From contig JABCPU010000006.1 in NCBI GenBank assembly GCA_016800925.1, positions 62,001 to 126,000 of the forward strand: a stretch of 64,000 nucleotides of DNA, read 5' to 3'. Origin of the DNA: Suillus spraguei (Eukaryota > Basidiomycota > Agaricomycetes > Boletales > Suillaceae). Position 1 is the first letter of the stretch. The number at the start of each line of letters is the position of its first letter. Below the pieces are notes generated by a model. That model was not told the DNA's origin. It saw only the letters and a list, made by a program, of their open reading frames with translations, and searched no databases. Of this stretch, positions 22,706 through 34,288 are shown piece by piece. Both the position numbers and the translations under genes were made by a program.

Positions 22706-24887
22706 TGTGATAGTATGTTTGGTTGCTTTGAAAGGAGACTGATTGGATGAGCACCTTCCGGTCGTCCAGAGGAGGCGAGTATTATAGGTTTGGAGACAGG
22801 TCAGGCCCCCTAGTGACCAACCTCTAAACCAATAATGCTCCGGGCGCATAGGAAAATTTTATATGGATGTGGCCGATCAAGTGCGGCGATAACTTCATCT
22901 AAGTAGCAGTATCAGTGACGGCAGCACTAGTATACCTACTTGTGTGAAAGTCCTGTCGAAGGCTTTGAGCACACAGTATTTTTTGTCGTACATTTGAAAT
23001 TTGAAAGAGAACATAGAGTGCCGTTAAATGCTCCAAGCCTACAACATATGCATACATCACGTGTTCTCTCGCTGCTTGTCGTCCGAGTCACGTGGGGGAC
23101 TGTCGTAGCAGGTGTTCAAAGTAAACCTCTAACATTCAATACTTCCACGCATTCTTATTGCTCAGTGACCAGGTCTCAATATGTGCCTCGTACCAGACAC
23201 CGTTACTAGTTATGTGGTACATGCCTGTTTTTGTCCAGCGCAGTCGGGCTCGGGCCGTTGCTCAAGATAGACTCAAGATCTGCTGCTTCTATATGGGTTA
23301 AACCAAAATATCTAGGTTTCTTACTACAGGGGCTCCACATGGGACCTATAACGGCGTCTGCATCTTTGCACGCTTTACTACTGGCTCAGCTCAAAATACT
23401 GCATTCTCTACATGTTCCGGATAAAAAAAACGCACCAGGAGCACACGTTGCGATACCTGTACCACGTCTTGACTTTATGTCACCGTGCAGCGGCACATGG
23501 CAACATTTTGAATTTTTCATATCGTGTTGATGTCGCACAACCATACATGCATCTGAAGATCATAAGTCGCATATGGTCATAGCATTTGCGCTCGCAGTGG
23601 TTGGCACGGTGATTCAACTGGCAAAACTCAACTTTCATGGCAATTGGAGTTCAATATCAGACTCAATTTATCAATGGGCCACTCGGAGTTCGAGCTCAAC
23701 TAGATACTCGGACTGGCACTCGTGGTTCGTTCAAGTTTAATGGAAGCTCTGGAAGTTCCGAGTCTATGGTTCATTCAACTAGCCTGAGCCTCCGAGTCAG
23801 GGTCACATTTATTGATACCACATTCGCTCACCACTAGTGAGTGATGGTAACCACTCTCAATTCGGATCCCACTGATGGGGCATCAAAACCAGTGCCAGGG
23901 CTTGCTGTGCCTTTGAGAAGAGCCAACAGCTTCAGAAAAAGCGTTTGGAGGCGACTTACAGGCCGCACTGCCAGTGGCGATAGCTATTGTAGGAGCTTGG
24001 CGGATTTGGGTGAATGCTCTGTAAGTACCACTACCACACATTTAGCACTAGAATGTTGGGCCAGCGTATTGGTTTTATGTTATTTTCTATCAGTCAAAGG
24101 GCCCTTTACTCATCCGGCCCGAGGTTCTACACCTCAATCCTAGTCATGTCTTACGCACATGCCATCCCATTCCTGCTTGTGTGCTATTTTGGGACCGGTA
24201 TTGGACACATTGCATTCTCCCTTGTCGTCAAACAAGACTTGGTCGCTTCAAGTTCACAGGCGGTCAATTGGTGATGTCTCTAAAGATGATTCTGACTTGG
24301 ACGCATGTAGAGAATCTGATGGTGACAGCGAGCATGGTTCAGAGGAAAACTTTGTTATATATATATGAATACTGATACAAGTGTCAATGATTCTACAGGG
24401 TCCTTCAGCCGCGTTTGAGAGACATCATCTGTTACGATGGTGCGAATGGTATAAAATAGGATAACAGCATTGAGTAATGCCCCTACAAGTACGCAGTTGT
24501 CTTGATGTGATGACGACGGTCGTGTGCTCTGCTTATCACGCCTCACAATTGAAAAGTGGAAATCAAGCACGCAGCACATAAGCGCATCTACTTTGGGCCG
24601 CTTGTTGAGGGGTCTGCGCTTCTGGCGGGGCTTATATTGAAGACAGACTCAGGCAAAAACCTACGTTCTAGAGCGCATCCTAAATTGATAGACCTGATTT
24701 ACAATCAATTGACTCGCATTGATAAGTCTCTGATACTATCACAAATGGTATTGGTTATTCCCGAAGCTAAGATGTGCAATCAAGGAGGACTCAGAAAGCA
24801 GTAGTACAGCTCAAATTAGCTGTAATCTCATATGGTGTACCTTGCATATTCATTACTCAAGATTGTATGCCGGATGGATGATGAAGC
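22706..24887. other. Spacer between array copies 1 and 2 (type B)
   Basis: There is no gene. Parts are recognisably shared with the spacers upstream of copies 2 and 4. Examples are the CTTGTCGTCCGAGTCA segment near 23074, the CATGGCAACATTTTGAAT/GTGTTGATGTCGC segment near 23498-23535, and the segment about 24670-24850 that precedes the next copy's 3' end (also at 36490-36660 and 43685-43860). The central part (23600-24550) has no counterpart that I can see. Confidence 0.6.
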
Positions 24888-27096
24888 TCACCTGAAAAGC
24901 GGGCTGGCATCACCCATATCTTTGAATTCGTATCCTTTATCGTCGGCAATGTCATCTGCCAGACATTGCGCTTCTTTCTTTTTGTTCAGCCGATTATAGT
25001 CCCACATAGCGAAGAGGCTCGTTATGATTCTGTTATAAATCATGTAAGTATGTTGCAGTTGGGGAAGACCACCAAGACATACGAAAGAGAAAGGCATCCC
25101 ATGATAGTGCCATGCCCGATGTGGAAACGCGGCGGATCAATATAAATGAAAGAGGAGCAAATACTGAGACTAGCATGAGCGGATGGATATCGCGCGTTTA
25201 TGATGATATAACGTACCCTCCTAGATTACCAAGACCGATAACCATCGCTAGTACAACTGCACGCTTTAAGTCGCCTCCTGCATTTGAGCCTGCCCAAGCA
25301 AGAATGATTGGAATGGTCGGATAAGTTCCCGCAGCGGCAAGACAGGCTCCAGCATATGATGGGCCCGCCCGTATGCTGCAATATAGCATAATGTATCCTA
25401 CAAGAGACATAAGCGCACCACCAATGATGTATGGACCACGAAGATTGTGCTTGTCAGAATAAATGCCGACTACGATTGTTGAAATAAAGCCGGCAACAAA
25501 TGGCGGGACTGAGAGTAGCTGGGCATTCGCAGCAGAGTAACCCAGCTCGTTGATGATGGTCGGCGAAAAGAGGGCAATGGCATAACCAGGGACGAGCATC
25601 CTGATGATGAACTTAGATCATACACGTGAGATAGCAGGATGATTGAGTACCCTAAGAAAATGATAATCTGGATGTAGGTCTTGTAATCTTTCATGGCTTG
25701 CCAGACAAAGCGGGTATCGAAGCGAGAGGAAAGGTGAATTGCATCCTGTTTGACCATGTCCATGATATATAGTCTCTCTGGCTCCGTCAAAAACTTGGCC
25801 GTTTCAGGATACTAAGTAGTTATCTAAATCAGCAGGTGAAAGGCTCGTATATCTGTGAACCCACATCATGCATGTAGAAAAACGAGAAAATTGCGACGAG
25901 AACAGTAGCTGATTGAAGTCTAAGATAAGCATTTGAATTGCCTCAAATTTGGCACGACTTACCGATGCCTTCCAAGCAGAACTAGCAAAGAACAAAAATT
26001 AGTAAAAGCCTCAGTTTTAAAACATGCAAACATACGATCCATTGCCAACCATGCAATCCTCCAACTCTGATTGGCGCATCAGTGATGGCTGACAAGGTAA
26101 TGAACCTGCTTACCCTTCCATCCGCTCAATACCATACCTGTATGCATGAACAATGAAGGTCAATAACAGGTGATGGGAAAACAAAGCGACTCACGCAAGG
26201 AGCCCACCGAAGGCGCCTACAATCAAAGAGAAAATTTAAAAAATAGATTACAAGGCACATGAAAATATTACACACCTGCGAGCGACACTGCAGAGAAGAA
26301 TATAGCAATGCGTTTGGATCGCTCAGAACGCGGATACCAAAGGCAGATGTAATAATTTATTCCAGGAAATAATCCTGCTTCGGTCAAACCAAGGAACACT
26401 CGAGCTCTGCCATCAAGCTGTTATGGTGTCTATCTCCACTATGCAAATATACTTCACGTACATGACAAGAGATTGGTATGATCTGATGAGACACATAAGT
26501 GTCATCACAACACCCCATACGACCATGATAGATGGTACTGCATGAATATTAGCTGGCAAGAACAAAATAAGGAGATGTAAGTGTACTCCAGCGCGATGGC
26601 CTAGATAACTTGAGTGCAATGTTTCTATACATATACTGAGCACAGACGCGCAACTCTTGATGTCATACATACGAGGGGACCTCGGCAAAGCAGTACGGGA
26701 TCTAGAGTAACTCAGCATTTGACAGAATGTGGGTAATATAGGACGCACAAAAAAGACAGCTGCGGCGATATTGTACTTGAGGCCAGTCAATTTCAGGTCA
26801 GTGGCCATGCCACCGACTTTTGCGTTCCCTAGTGATGATCTCAACCGGTGATAAAGAGGAAGTCTGCGGTGGATAACTTACCGACATTGGACCGGTCTCT
26901 GGATGTAGCGTATAATTTGGAGCGACAGCAGACAGTACAAGCCTACTCACAAGAACGACAAGAGGTAAAATATCGTTACGAAAGGTAACAGGTGCCAGTC
27001 GATCTTGCGCAGAATAAGCGCTCGCTCTCTCGGATGCAAGACAATATGCTTTTCGGACTTGGAATTGATTATTTTATCGTTGCTGAACGATCCCAT
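24888..27096 (-). CDS. Array copy 2: ACS-family MFS transporter (Dal5/Tna1-like), 474 aa, intact
   Basis: Plasma-membrane symporters of this family import organic anions and vitamins such as allantoate, nicotinate and pantothenate. The substrate here cannot be read from sequence. Sixteen exons close in frame: 27096-26951, 26898-26882, 26828-26749, 26701-26673, 26624-26587, 26537-26462, 26406-26276, 26216-26195, 26137-26114, 26066-26036, 25981-25963, 25908-25865, 25811-25651, 25600-25217, 25163-25083, 25029-24888. Family marks are RKIDWHLLPFVTIFYLLSFL at TM1, then LDRSNVGNAKV, ARVFLGLTEAGLFPGINYYI, WYPRSERSKRIAIFFSA, GGLHGWQWIFCLEGI, DYPETAKFLTEPERLYI, AIALFSPTIINELGY and SNAGGDLKRAVVLAMVIG. 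Several exons are 17-31 nt. No frameshift or stop was found. Confidence 0.88.
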
Positions 27097-27404
27097 GGTG
27101 TCCTAGTGGTAGTATGGTTGGTTTGAAAGGTGAGGGACTGATTGGATAAGTACCTCAGGCTTCACCTTCCGATCATCGAGAGGAGGCGAGTATTATAGCA
27201 ATATTAGAAGTGTTATTAGTGCCGACAGGTGTGGAAACCGGTTCAGGCTGACTCGCCAGTTACCAACATTTGAATCAATACTCCGGGCGCATAGAGTTAA
27301 TCTGTATGGATGCGGCTGATCGAGTATGGTAATAATTTGGCCATGTAAGTAGTAGTACTATACGGCAGTACTGGTACATACCTACTTATGTGAAAACCTT
27401 ATTA
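27097..27404. other. Promoter-side spacer of copy 2
   Basis: This 308-bp stretch resembles the sequence upstream of copies 1 and 4 (GAGGCGAGTATTATA, CTCCGGGCGCATAG, TACCTACTTATGTGAAA). It ends at the TA where the TIR element begins. The shared blocks upstream of every copy's ATG are candidate promoter elements. Confidence 0.5.
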
Positions 27405-27452
27405 CAAAGGATGGCAGTGGCATCATTTTTTTTGTAAATTACACGAATTAGG
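27405..27452 (+). repeat. Left terminal inverted repeat
   Basis: Pairs with 28115-28162 in reverse complement with a few differences. It begins CAAAGGATGGCAGTGG. Confidence 0.85.
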
Positions 27453-27482
27453 AGCTTTGTCATTTTACCATATACTGCCGCC

Positions 27483-27886
27483 ATGGTGTTCCGCAAAATC
27501 AGTGACGACGTCAAACGAGCTGCTATCCGTCTCTCTGAGCGTGACCTACTGAGTCTCCAGGACATTCTTGATTGCTGTGGATTCTCAGAGCGGACGTGGT
27601 ACCGAGTCATGAAGCTGTGGAGAGAAACGGGCGATGTTATCAACCAGCCAAGAACTGCTCCTGGTCGTGCCTGTCATCTGGACCGTGAAGACATCGATTA
27701 TCTTCTGCAACTTCTCCGTGACAACCCCAACTACTTTCTCGATGAACTTGTTGACCTCACCCGAACCAACCGTTTCATTTCTGCTCATTTTATAACAATC
27801 TTCAATGAGCTTGATCGTGCTGGTATGAGCTGCAAAAGGCTCAAACGTATTGCTTCAGAATGAAATGAGGAGCTGCGTGCTGCATT
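27483..27886 (+). pseudogene. Tc1/mariner-like transposase, N-terminal DNA-binding half only
   Basis: From ATG 27483 the frame encodes a paired helix-turn-helix of the kind found at the start of basidiomycete DDE_3 transposases. The first HTH is KISDDVKRAAIRLSE...LQDILDCCGFSERTWYRVM, followed by the linker APGRACHL and a second HTH about DREDIDYLLQLLRDNPNYF. A TGA at 27861-27863 interrupts ASE-x-NEELRAAF, where related proteins have an arginine, so CGA-to-TGA is likely. After ELRAAF (about 27886) the transposase sequence ends, and the whole DDE catalytic region is missing. It might still bind the TIRs, but it cannot transpose. Confidence 0.8.
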
Positions 27887-28114
27887 CGATTCGTCATCAT
27901 CAATGTCTGTTTGATCAACATTGGGATCATCGTCGACTTCCATGAGTTCTAGCTCATCGAGAGCATCAAGAATAGTACTGCGATGGTGTGTCATTTGCAA
28001 GTCACTATCGAGACTGTCGAAACTGTCGAAACTGTTCTGTCTTGCAAGCATGATATAAGTTTGTGTATTGAGTAGAGCCAAGCGCTGATATGATCAATCA
28101 AATTTATTCTAAGT

Positions 28115-28162
28115 CCTAATTTGTGTAGTTGACAAAAAAATGACGCCACTGCCATCCTTTCT
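28115..28162 (-). repeat. Right terminal inverted repeat
   Basis: Reverse complement of the left TIR, ending GCCACTGCCATCCTTTCT before the TA. Confidence 0.85.
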
Positions 28163-28830
28163 TAAAACAGCTGTAAAGGCGCCTGACAGTATTTTTGCGG
28201 TCTCTGAAAGTACATCTGAAACTTGAAGCGCCATTACTAAATGCTTGAAGCCTATGATACTATCATCGACTGGCATCAAAATTGTTTGAACTTGCCGAAG
28301 CTTTCGAGATCAGATAAAAGTGGTATCTGCTGCATACATCATTGTCACCGTTGTGTGGGGAACAACGATTGATAGCCAGGTCTAAAATGGCTTAGTACTA
28401 TTAGTGGCGAAAACTCGAAATTAACTGACCATCTGATGGCTCTAACAATTAAGGTTTGGTGCGGGTCTTAAGCCTTCAAAAAACACTTAGCAAATTTCAA
28501 AAACACGATAACGTACTACACAACTCACAATAGGCATATACATACATCACGTGTTCTCGTCATTCAAAACCTCCACCCAAGCTCAGTGACCCTGTCTCAA
28601 TATTTGGCTTGTGCCAGATACCATCACTGGTTATAGGGTACATGCTTGTTTTCATCCAGCCCAGTCAAGCTCGGGCCATTGCTCAAGATAGATTCAAGAT
28701 CTGTTGCTTCTATATGGGTGTAACAGTGCGGCAATGCATTGCAACACTTTTAATTCTTCACATTGTGTTGACGTCGCAACCATACATCATCTGAACATCA
28801 TGAGTCGCGCATGGTTATAAGGTAGAATTC
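28163..28830. other. Spacer of copy 2, upstream continuation (type B)
   Basis: Resumes the array spacer after the TIR element. Blocks such as GTATTTTTGCGGT, CATCACGTGTTCTCGTC and CAACCATACATCATCTGAACATCA match spacers at 22970-23560 and 42965-43370. Similarity stops near 28820 and a related block reappears near 36374, so the 28.8-36.4 kb island sits inside spacer sequence. Confidence 0.55.
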
Positions 28831-30925
28831 ATTAGATCACATGACTTTTCGTGACATTTTCACTATAATGCCTAAGGATGTTCAATGCTACTTACTGCTT
28901 TGAGGATGCTAGACCATTACTGGAGTATATGACAGGTGATGTGCAGTTAAGGAAATTTGTCGTGATCCCATCTGCGAAATCCAACATTTTGCAACTCCAA
29001 ATATCTTGCTATGAACTTACCTCGAACCTACCTTTGAAACAGGATAAGTGACGAGTCCATCTTCAGCTCAACGGTGGTCATCTACAGGCATTCATCTTCA
29101 TTCAGTCGGCATCCATCATCCTTCATGACCTTGCAATGCCATGTCAGCAAGTAGTGTTGCCTTCAATCAACTTGGAGGTTGCGACTTGTGTCAGGAATGT
29201 GCAAGAACTGCAGGCTCATTAAATAATTAAGGTGCTCAAGTGCAAAAGCATCTCAGTTCTTTTCAAGAGACTGAGATTTACCTTGTCATCTAGCGAGCGT
29301 GTTCCTCCCCACCTTCATCTAATTCCCAGAGGTTATGAGCCCTGGTTCAATCATGGATACTACGCTGACATGCACCAAACTGGTCTGGTGCATGGCTGAC
29401 TAAACACTACTGCAGCTGACAAATAGTACCAGGACTATAATGGCTTAGTGTTCCTCTATTCAGAAATCAATCCATGATGCAGAATCATAAGTTTCTTGTT
29501 GCTTGTAAAAGTTTGCTTATTATTTCTAATTCATTTTTCATGGGAGTATTTATGTATGTTTGGCTACAGAAACTACTTCATGAGATTCCCACAGATGTCA
29601 GGTGACCCCAGCAAAATAATTACATAGAGTTACCCTGCAGAAAAACTCATGAAACACATTATGATTCACTCGCATCACCTCTATGCATCTACAAAAAAGT
29701 GCAAATCTATGCTTCAAATATTACATAATTGATATTCCTCCTAGGATAGTCACTAATAGTCACCTGATCTCAAATTTATGCATAGCCATTGACGTCCCAC
29801 ATGACTTTTTCTCACACCCTTGAGCATATTACAAATCAACTATGACAATATTCAATAAATAGGGTAGGTCAGCACCCCTACAAAATGTGGGAAAACAGTA
29901 GCATAGCCATTCATTTTGTCTATATAATACCCACCTTTTTGTCAATAAAAGAGAGATTTTCTCCCCCTCAGAAATATAACTGAGAGTGAAGTGTGACCAG
30001 CACTATCAGCACACTGTCAAGAACATTGTCAACAACAGTAAGATTGGAAGTCTACTCTGTGAGATAGCACTACCTTGAGCTCACTGTGTCTGACAACCAG
30101 CAAGACAACAAATCTTTTTTCTTTGACAAATTCATTCTAGTTTCTTTCATCATCTTCCTCTCTGTTTTTCTTTCTCTGTTGTCTGTTTCCTTGCTTCTGT
30201 TTCTTTTGAATCTTTCTCTTTTCTTCTTTTTCTTTGATTACTGGTCTCTCTCTCTCTTTCAAAGTTTGTTGGTGCTAACTGTCCTTGTGTTTCTAATATT
30301 TGTGTTGTCTCTTTAGTCCATCTAAGGCCAGAGTAGCTTAGTGGGAGAGACTTTAGAGGTTGACAGTGACACTTGATCTCGCACATCTGAGTAGCAATAC
30401 TGAGTTAAGGTCTTCACTGACTGATAGACTCTAGTTATTGAAAGGGGACTTGGTATTGAAATCCAAGGACGTCCATTCCTGTTATCTGCTTAATACTCAT
30501 AGTGAGTTCCTTGGCAGCAGGTTCAATAGTAAGCTAGAAGATCTCTGAAGTAGTGACTAGTCTTGACCAGGGATCCTACCTGCTTGTCTGAAAAGGTGAT
30601 TGTTGTAACTTCCCACAAATTGCAGTAGCACAATTGTTGCAAAAAAAACCTGCATTCCATCAGAGAGAGTGATTTGGCCAGTTATTTTTGTTTCTTAGTT
30701 TGTTTGACTTCTGTGTTTTTCTTTGAAGTTTAGTTGTTTTGAGAATCTTTGTCATTGTCCAAGAGTTTGCTGATCTCACAGAAGTGACTCATTTGCTGAC
30801 CGTAGCCTGGGGAACATTAAACAGCCACCCATGTACAACCACGTTATCAGTCATTGGTATTTGTCTGAATCACTGACCGTGGAGATATTTGGTTTTATAG
30901 GTCTTTATCTATAGATCATCTATCT
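28831..30925 (+). other. Probable Copia-type LTR/leader region, no coding
   Basis: No protein is recognisable. A promoter-like arrangement lies at 29919-29950 (TCTATATAATACCC, then CAATAAAAGAGAG about 20 bases later), resembling the TATA and polyadenylation signals of an LTR. A long pyrimidine-rich tract (about 30110-30270) follows. A Copia gag fragment in the same direction begins just downstream, so this is most likely the LTR and leader of that element. I could not define LTR ends or a primer-binding site. Confidence 0.4.
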
Positions 30926-31135
30926 AAGAAGACAACGCTCCCCAGCTCCAACTTAAGTCTGTTTAACATTCCCAAGCTTGCTGAGGATGGCTCGGATTGG
31001 ATTACCTACAAGGAAAGGACATTAATGATGATAGGAGCTAGAGGTTTGATGCAATATACCAATGGTCAAGCCATTGCCCCTGTGCCCTATCCACTCGGTG
31101 TAACAGACAAACTCAGGCTGACCTTAAAACAGTAG
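30926..31135 (+). pseudogene. Copia-type Gag N-terminal fragment
   Basis: About 69 codons are open and carry the N-terminal signature of basidiomycete Ty1/copia Gag: LFNIPKLAEDGSDWITYKER, then LMMIGARGLMQYTNGQA and PVP. The frame stops at TAG 31133-31135, after which the sequence no longer resembles Gag. No protease, integrase or reverse transcriptase of this element is present in the window. Confidence 0.72.
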
Positions 31136-31373
31136 TTTTTGCATAGTGTCTCTTACTTAGGCTTTCCTTACCTTAGGTCCGCATTTTGGCTGATTACATA
31201 AAAACCTTACCTTGCACCTGTCTTTACACCACTTCACCACTAGCAGTAGCAGTCTGAGACTTACTGTTTGAATAATGATTTTACTCCTCTGAGCTCTGAG
31301 CCTTGGACCAGAAACCCTTGGGTTGAATAGCAGCTAGGCAGCATTCAACATATATCTGCACCCCAGCAGAGTT

Positions 31374-33341
31374 GTGTTACCCACAACTGGAGCCCACCAC
31401 AAGGGGACCATAGAAGCACTAAATCTGGAATGCACTACCTGCCAACTTCGAGACAATGAGACTCATAGTCTCAGGTCTATTTGCCTAGCCAAAGAAGATT
31501 TCTTCACACCAAATATTAATGACACGGAAATTTTAGTGTCTAGCCGCCAATCTAGCACAGACGAAGCCACCATCCTCCGAGAACTTATTGCTGATGAATC
31601 GTCCAGCGAGCAAGGGGAAATGCTGAAAGGCAAACAACTACTGGGAGCTTTCGAACCGGAAGAATTGCAGATACCATTCATTACTATTGACTCTCCCCCC
31701 AAGGGATCACCCTTGACATCAGTCCACGACCTCTACCCTTCACCAAACGAGGAAGCTCTTGCTCCTCCTTCGCCTCGACAATGCATCACTACTGTACCGC
31801 TAATGCCACCTGCTATTCACCATCGCACCATTATCCACACTCACACTACCATTCCGCTCACGCTTACACCGCAATCGTTAGTCCTACCACACCCGCAAGC
31901 TAGATCTTGACCGCCAATTATGACAACTCCATTCCATATGCTGCTAAGGGGCACAGATGCCGCGCCTAAATTTGACAGCACCCCAGCACACCTTTTGCCG
32001 TTTTTCGAGGATGTAGAACTCTTAGGCACTCACGCCAACTTGACCGGCGAGCACCTTATTAAGGCAGCACTGAGATATGCGCCTATTGATGACTCCGAGA
32101 CGTGGGAGATACTCGACGAAGCCAGTCTGCCAGATTGGGCTAAGTTTACCGCTGTGGTAAAGCTTTTGTACCCTGGATGTGAAGGCGACTGCTGCTTCAC
32201 CCGTGCTGACCTCGAGAACTTTTGTGCAGAACAAGCCCGTATACTGATGACCTCGCAAGAGGATCTTGGGCCGTACTATAGGAAGTTTCTCAAGATCTCT
32301 CAGCACTTGATCGCTAAGAAGAAGCTTGCCAAACTTGAGCAGGACCGTCTGTTTCTTGATGGATTCCATGCTACCGCCAAGACTGCTATTATGTGGTGGC
32401 TCGAGATTACGCTTACTGCGCATCACCCAGAGGATCCTTACAACATCAAAAAGGTATACGAAGTGGCAATCTTTCTTTTACCAAGTACCTCCACTGCTGT
32501 AATGATGCTGGCTTCCTTGCCAGCATATGCTAAATCTTCTACCGCTCAACAGGTGTCACTGCAACCGCAGATGCAACCAGCCAATCCTGGCATTGTGATC
32601 AAGTGAGAGTACACGCAGTACGCCCCCATCATGTGCCACTTCTGCAGCGGTCTGCACAAGATGCTGGATTGCATAATCAAGAAAGCATACATATGTGACG
32701 GTAAGATCATTAATAGGAATGGACACATAGTTCTGCCTAATGGCAATGCAGTCCTTCGTCTTGGTCCCAATTTCCAACAAAGCCTTGACCACTTGGCAAG
32801 CGAAAGCCCCACTACAGGAGCTAACGCTATGGTATTTGGAAACCTGTACTGCTGGGTTGAGCATGGGCATGACGCCATGCTTGACATTGATCCCTCTGCA
32901 TTCTTGCACACTAACGCTGTTCACAGGACAGACACTGAAGTAGAGCGTGCTAATGACTTACGTCTGGCGCAGGAATTGTATGATGCTTACGCTGCTAGGA
33001 AATCTGACAAGGGAAAGACCATGCGGTTTGATGGTGGTGAGATGCAGCCGAGACCTAAAGCAGGACTGTCCTCTAAGGCTGCTGATGCAGTTGAGGAGGT
33101 GGTTTCACCCCAAGTCAAAGCAAGTGCAGCGCCCAACCCCTGTACTAAGATCCTTAAGCCGGCAGTTGTTACGAACTGGGGTGGTGTCACCAGCGACAGT
33201 GAAAAGACACAGACAGTCTGCTGGGAAGTTCTACAATGTCCAGAAGAAAACAAGGTGAAAGTACAAGGAACACGTTCCGAGTACGATCAAGGGTTCGGCC
33301 TCAAAGACAAGTCTAAGAGGTTCTACGAGAATAGAGACTAA
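31374..33341 (+). pseudogene. Gypsy-type gag-like gene with two in-frame TGA codons, no pol
   Basis: One reading frame runs through 31374-33341, interrupted only by TGA at 31908-31910 and 32604-32606. Both are plausible CGA-to-TGA changes. The part from ATG 31920 has the gag body of basidiomycete Ty3/gypsy elements (FFEDVELLGTHANLTGEHLI, HLIAKKKLAKLEQDRLFLDG). It is followed at about 32631 by a variant zinc knuckle C-x2-C-x3-H-x4-C (CHFCSGLHKMLDC) and the DGKIINRNGHIVLPNG block that accompanies it in this family. The first third (31374-31907) is Ser/Pro-rich with no clear ATG. A CTGGAGCCCACCACAAGG stretch near 31387 is of the type found just after gypsy 5' LTRs. Downstream of 33341 there is no protease, RT or integrase. 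Confidence 0.75.
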
Positions 33342-34288
33342 GGCTAAGGAGTGCTTAGACTTAGAGACGATTCAAGACGACTTAGGTTGGAGACCTAAGC
33401 AAAGGATATTCCAGGTAAAACCCAGTAAGATTAAAGTAAAGTATACAAGCGTAGTACAACGTGCTTAAATAGGTCAATATGTGCGCACGGATCAAGAGAG
33501 TCGTGAGAATGTAAGTGCGTATCCAAAAGAGGAAGGCAACTATAGTACAGATGCGTTGAGCATATGAGTCATGTTATGTAATGTACAAATAAAGGAGTCA
33601 AAGGGGAAAATGAATAGGGGCACGTACGATTGTAACATATCACATATTTCACCATCTTTTAGCTCCTTATAACCTCCTTGCTAGTACTTGTTTTTTACTT
33701 ACTCTCCTTTTTTATTTCTGTGCTTGAAACAAGTATGAATTAAGTTCAACTAAGTGTAAAATAAGTGCACAAAATGAGGCAATCAACAATTGCAGTGCAG
33801 TTCATGCTCGAACAAGTGGTAAAAAAGCCCAAACAAGTGCACAAAAGATAAAAACAAGAGGAGGGGATCTGCTTTTGAGCTTGTGGCAGCTTGTGACAAG
33901 GAGGCATTATAGTTCTTGTCAGAAACTTTTCCGCTCTTGTGTGGGAAAACAAGTAACTAAAAGGGAAGTTAAGTGATGTGAGAATTTCCTGATGAGGCCT
34001 TCAAGTGAAGGTAAGGTAGGTGTCGTGCGAATTCTACGTACCTCATGTGATTGTGACTGGCCATGACGCTGTACCAGATAAGTGTGTAAGCATCTGCCGA
34101 GCAATGCCAAGCATGCACGAGCAAGCATACAGAATGAACGACATGTATGCTAGCAAGCTCAAAGATAAAACATGTACTAGTGCAAGTGTAGATAGTTAGC
34201 CAAATGTATAAGTAGTATAGTAGTAAGCAAAATAATGTGTTGCTCATCGTATAACCAGTCAAATCGATAAATTGGCAACTTGAAGGGG
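33342..34288. other. Unassigned sequence in the transposon island
   Basis: No recognisable coding sequence. It lies between the gag-like gene and the convergent DDE transposase remnant and is AT-rich, with several polypyrimidine runs near 33655-33725. It could contain the 3' end of the gypsy fragment, but no LTR pair was seen. Confidence 0.4.

Larger units (their letters stand above)
27405..28162. mobile_element. 758-bp TIR element with TA target duplication (Tc1/mariner-like derivative)
   Basis: The ends are imperfect 48-bp inverted repeats (27405-27452 and 28115-28162), each carrying AAAGGATGGCAGTGGC close to the tip. TA dinucleotides flank both sides (27403-27404 and 28163-28164). Alignment with the related spacer of copy 4 suggests an empty site of ...CCTTA-TTAAA..., so insertion into a TA is well supported. 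Inside are a truncated transposase frame (+) and, on the other strand, an acidic frame (28081 to about 27880) starting MALLNTQTYIMLARQ with a 9-bp ACTGTCGAA tandem repeat. The element lacks a catalytic domain, so it is non-autonomous. Confidence 0.85.

Noticed and set aside
28013..28038. Repeat of ACTGTCGAA as a possible regulatory array
   Set aside because: Only about three 9-bp units and in frame with an acidic/Phe-Asp-Ser coding stretch, so simple slippage in a short open frame is enough.
30086..30316. Open frame on + starting MSDNQQDNKS followed by a long hydrophobic Phe/Leu run
   Set aside because: It is produced by a T/C-rich tract in what is probably a retroelement leader; composition alone explains the apparent membrane protein.
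30326..30400. tRNA-like text (GTAGCTTAGTGGGAGAGACTTT)
   Set aside because: It resembles an A-box start but no T arm, acceptor pairing or T-run follows; it is part of the retroelement leader.
31463..32426. Antisense open frames across the gypsy gag region
   Set aside because: They mirror the gag frame; only the + strand has the gag and zinc-knuckle motifs.
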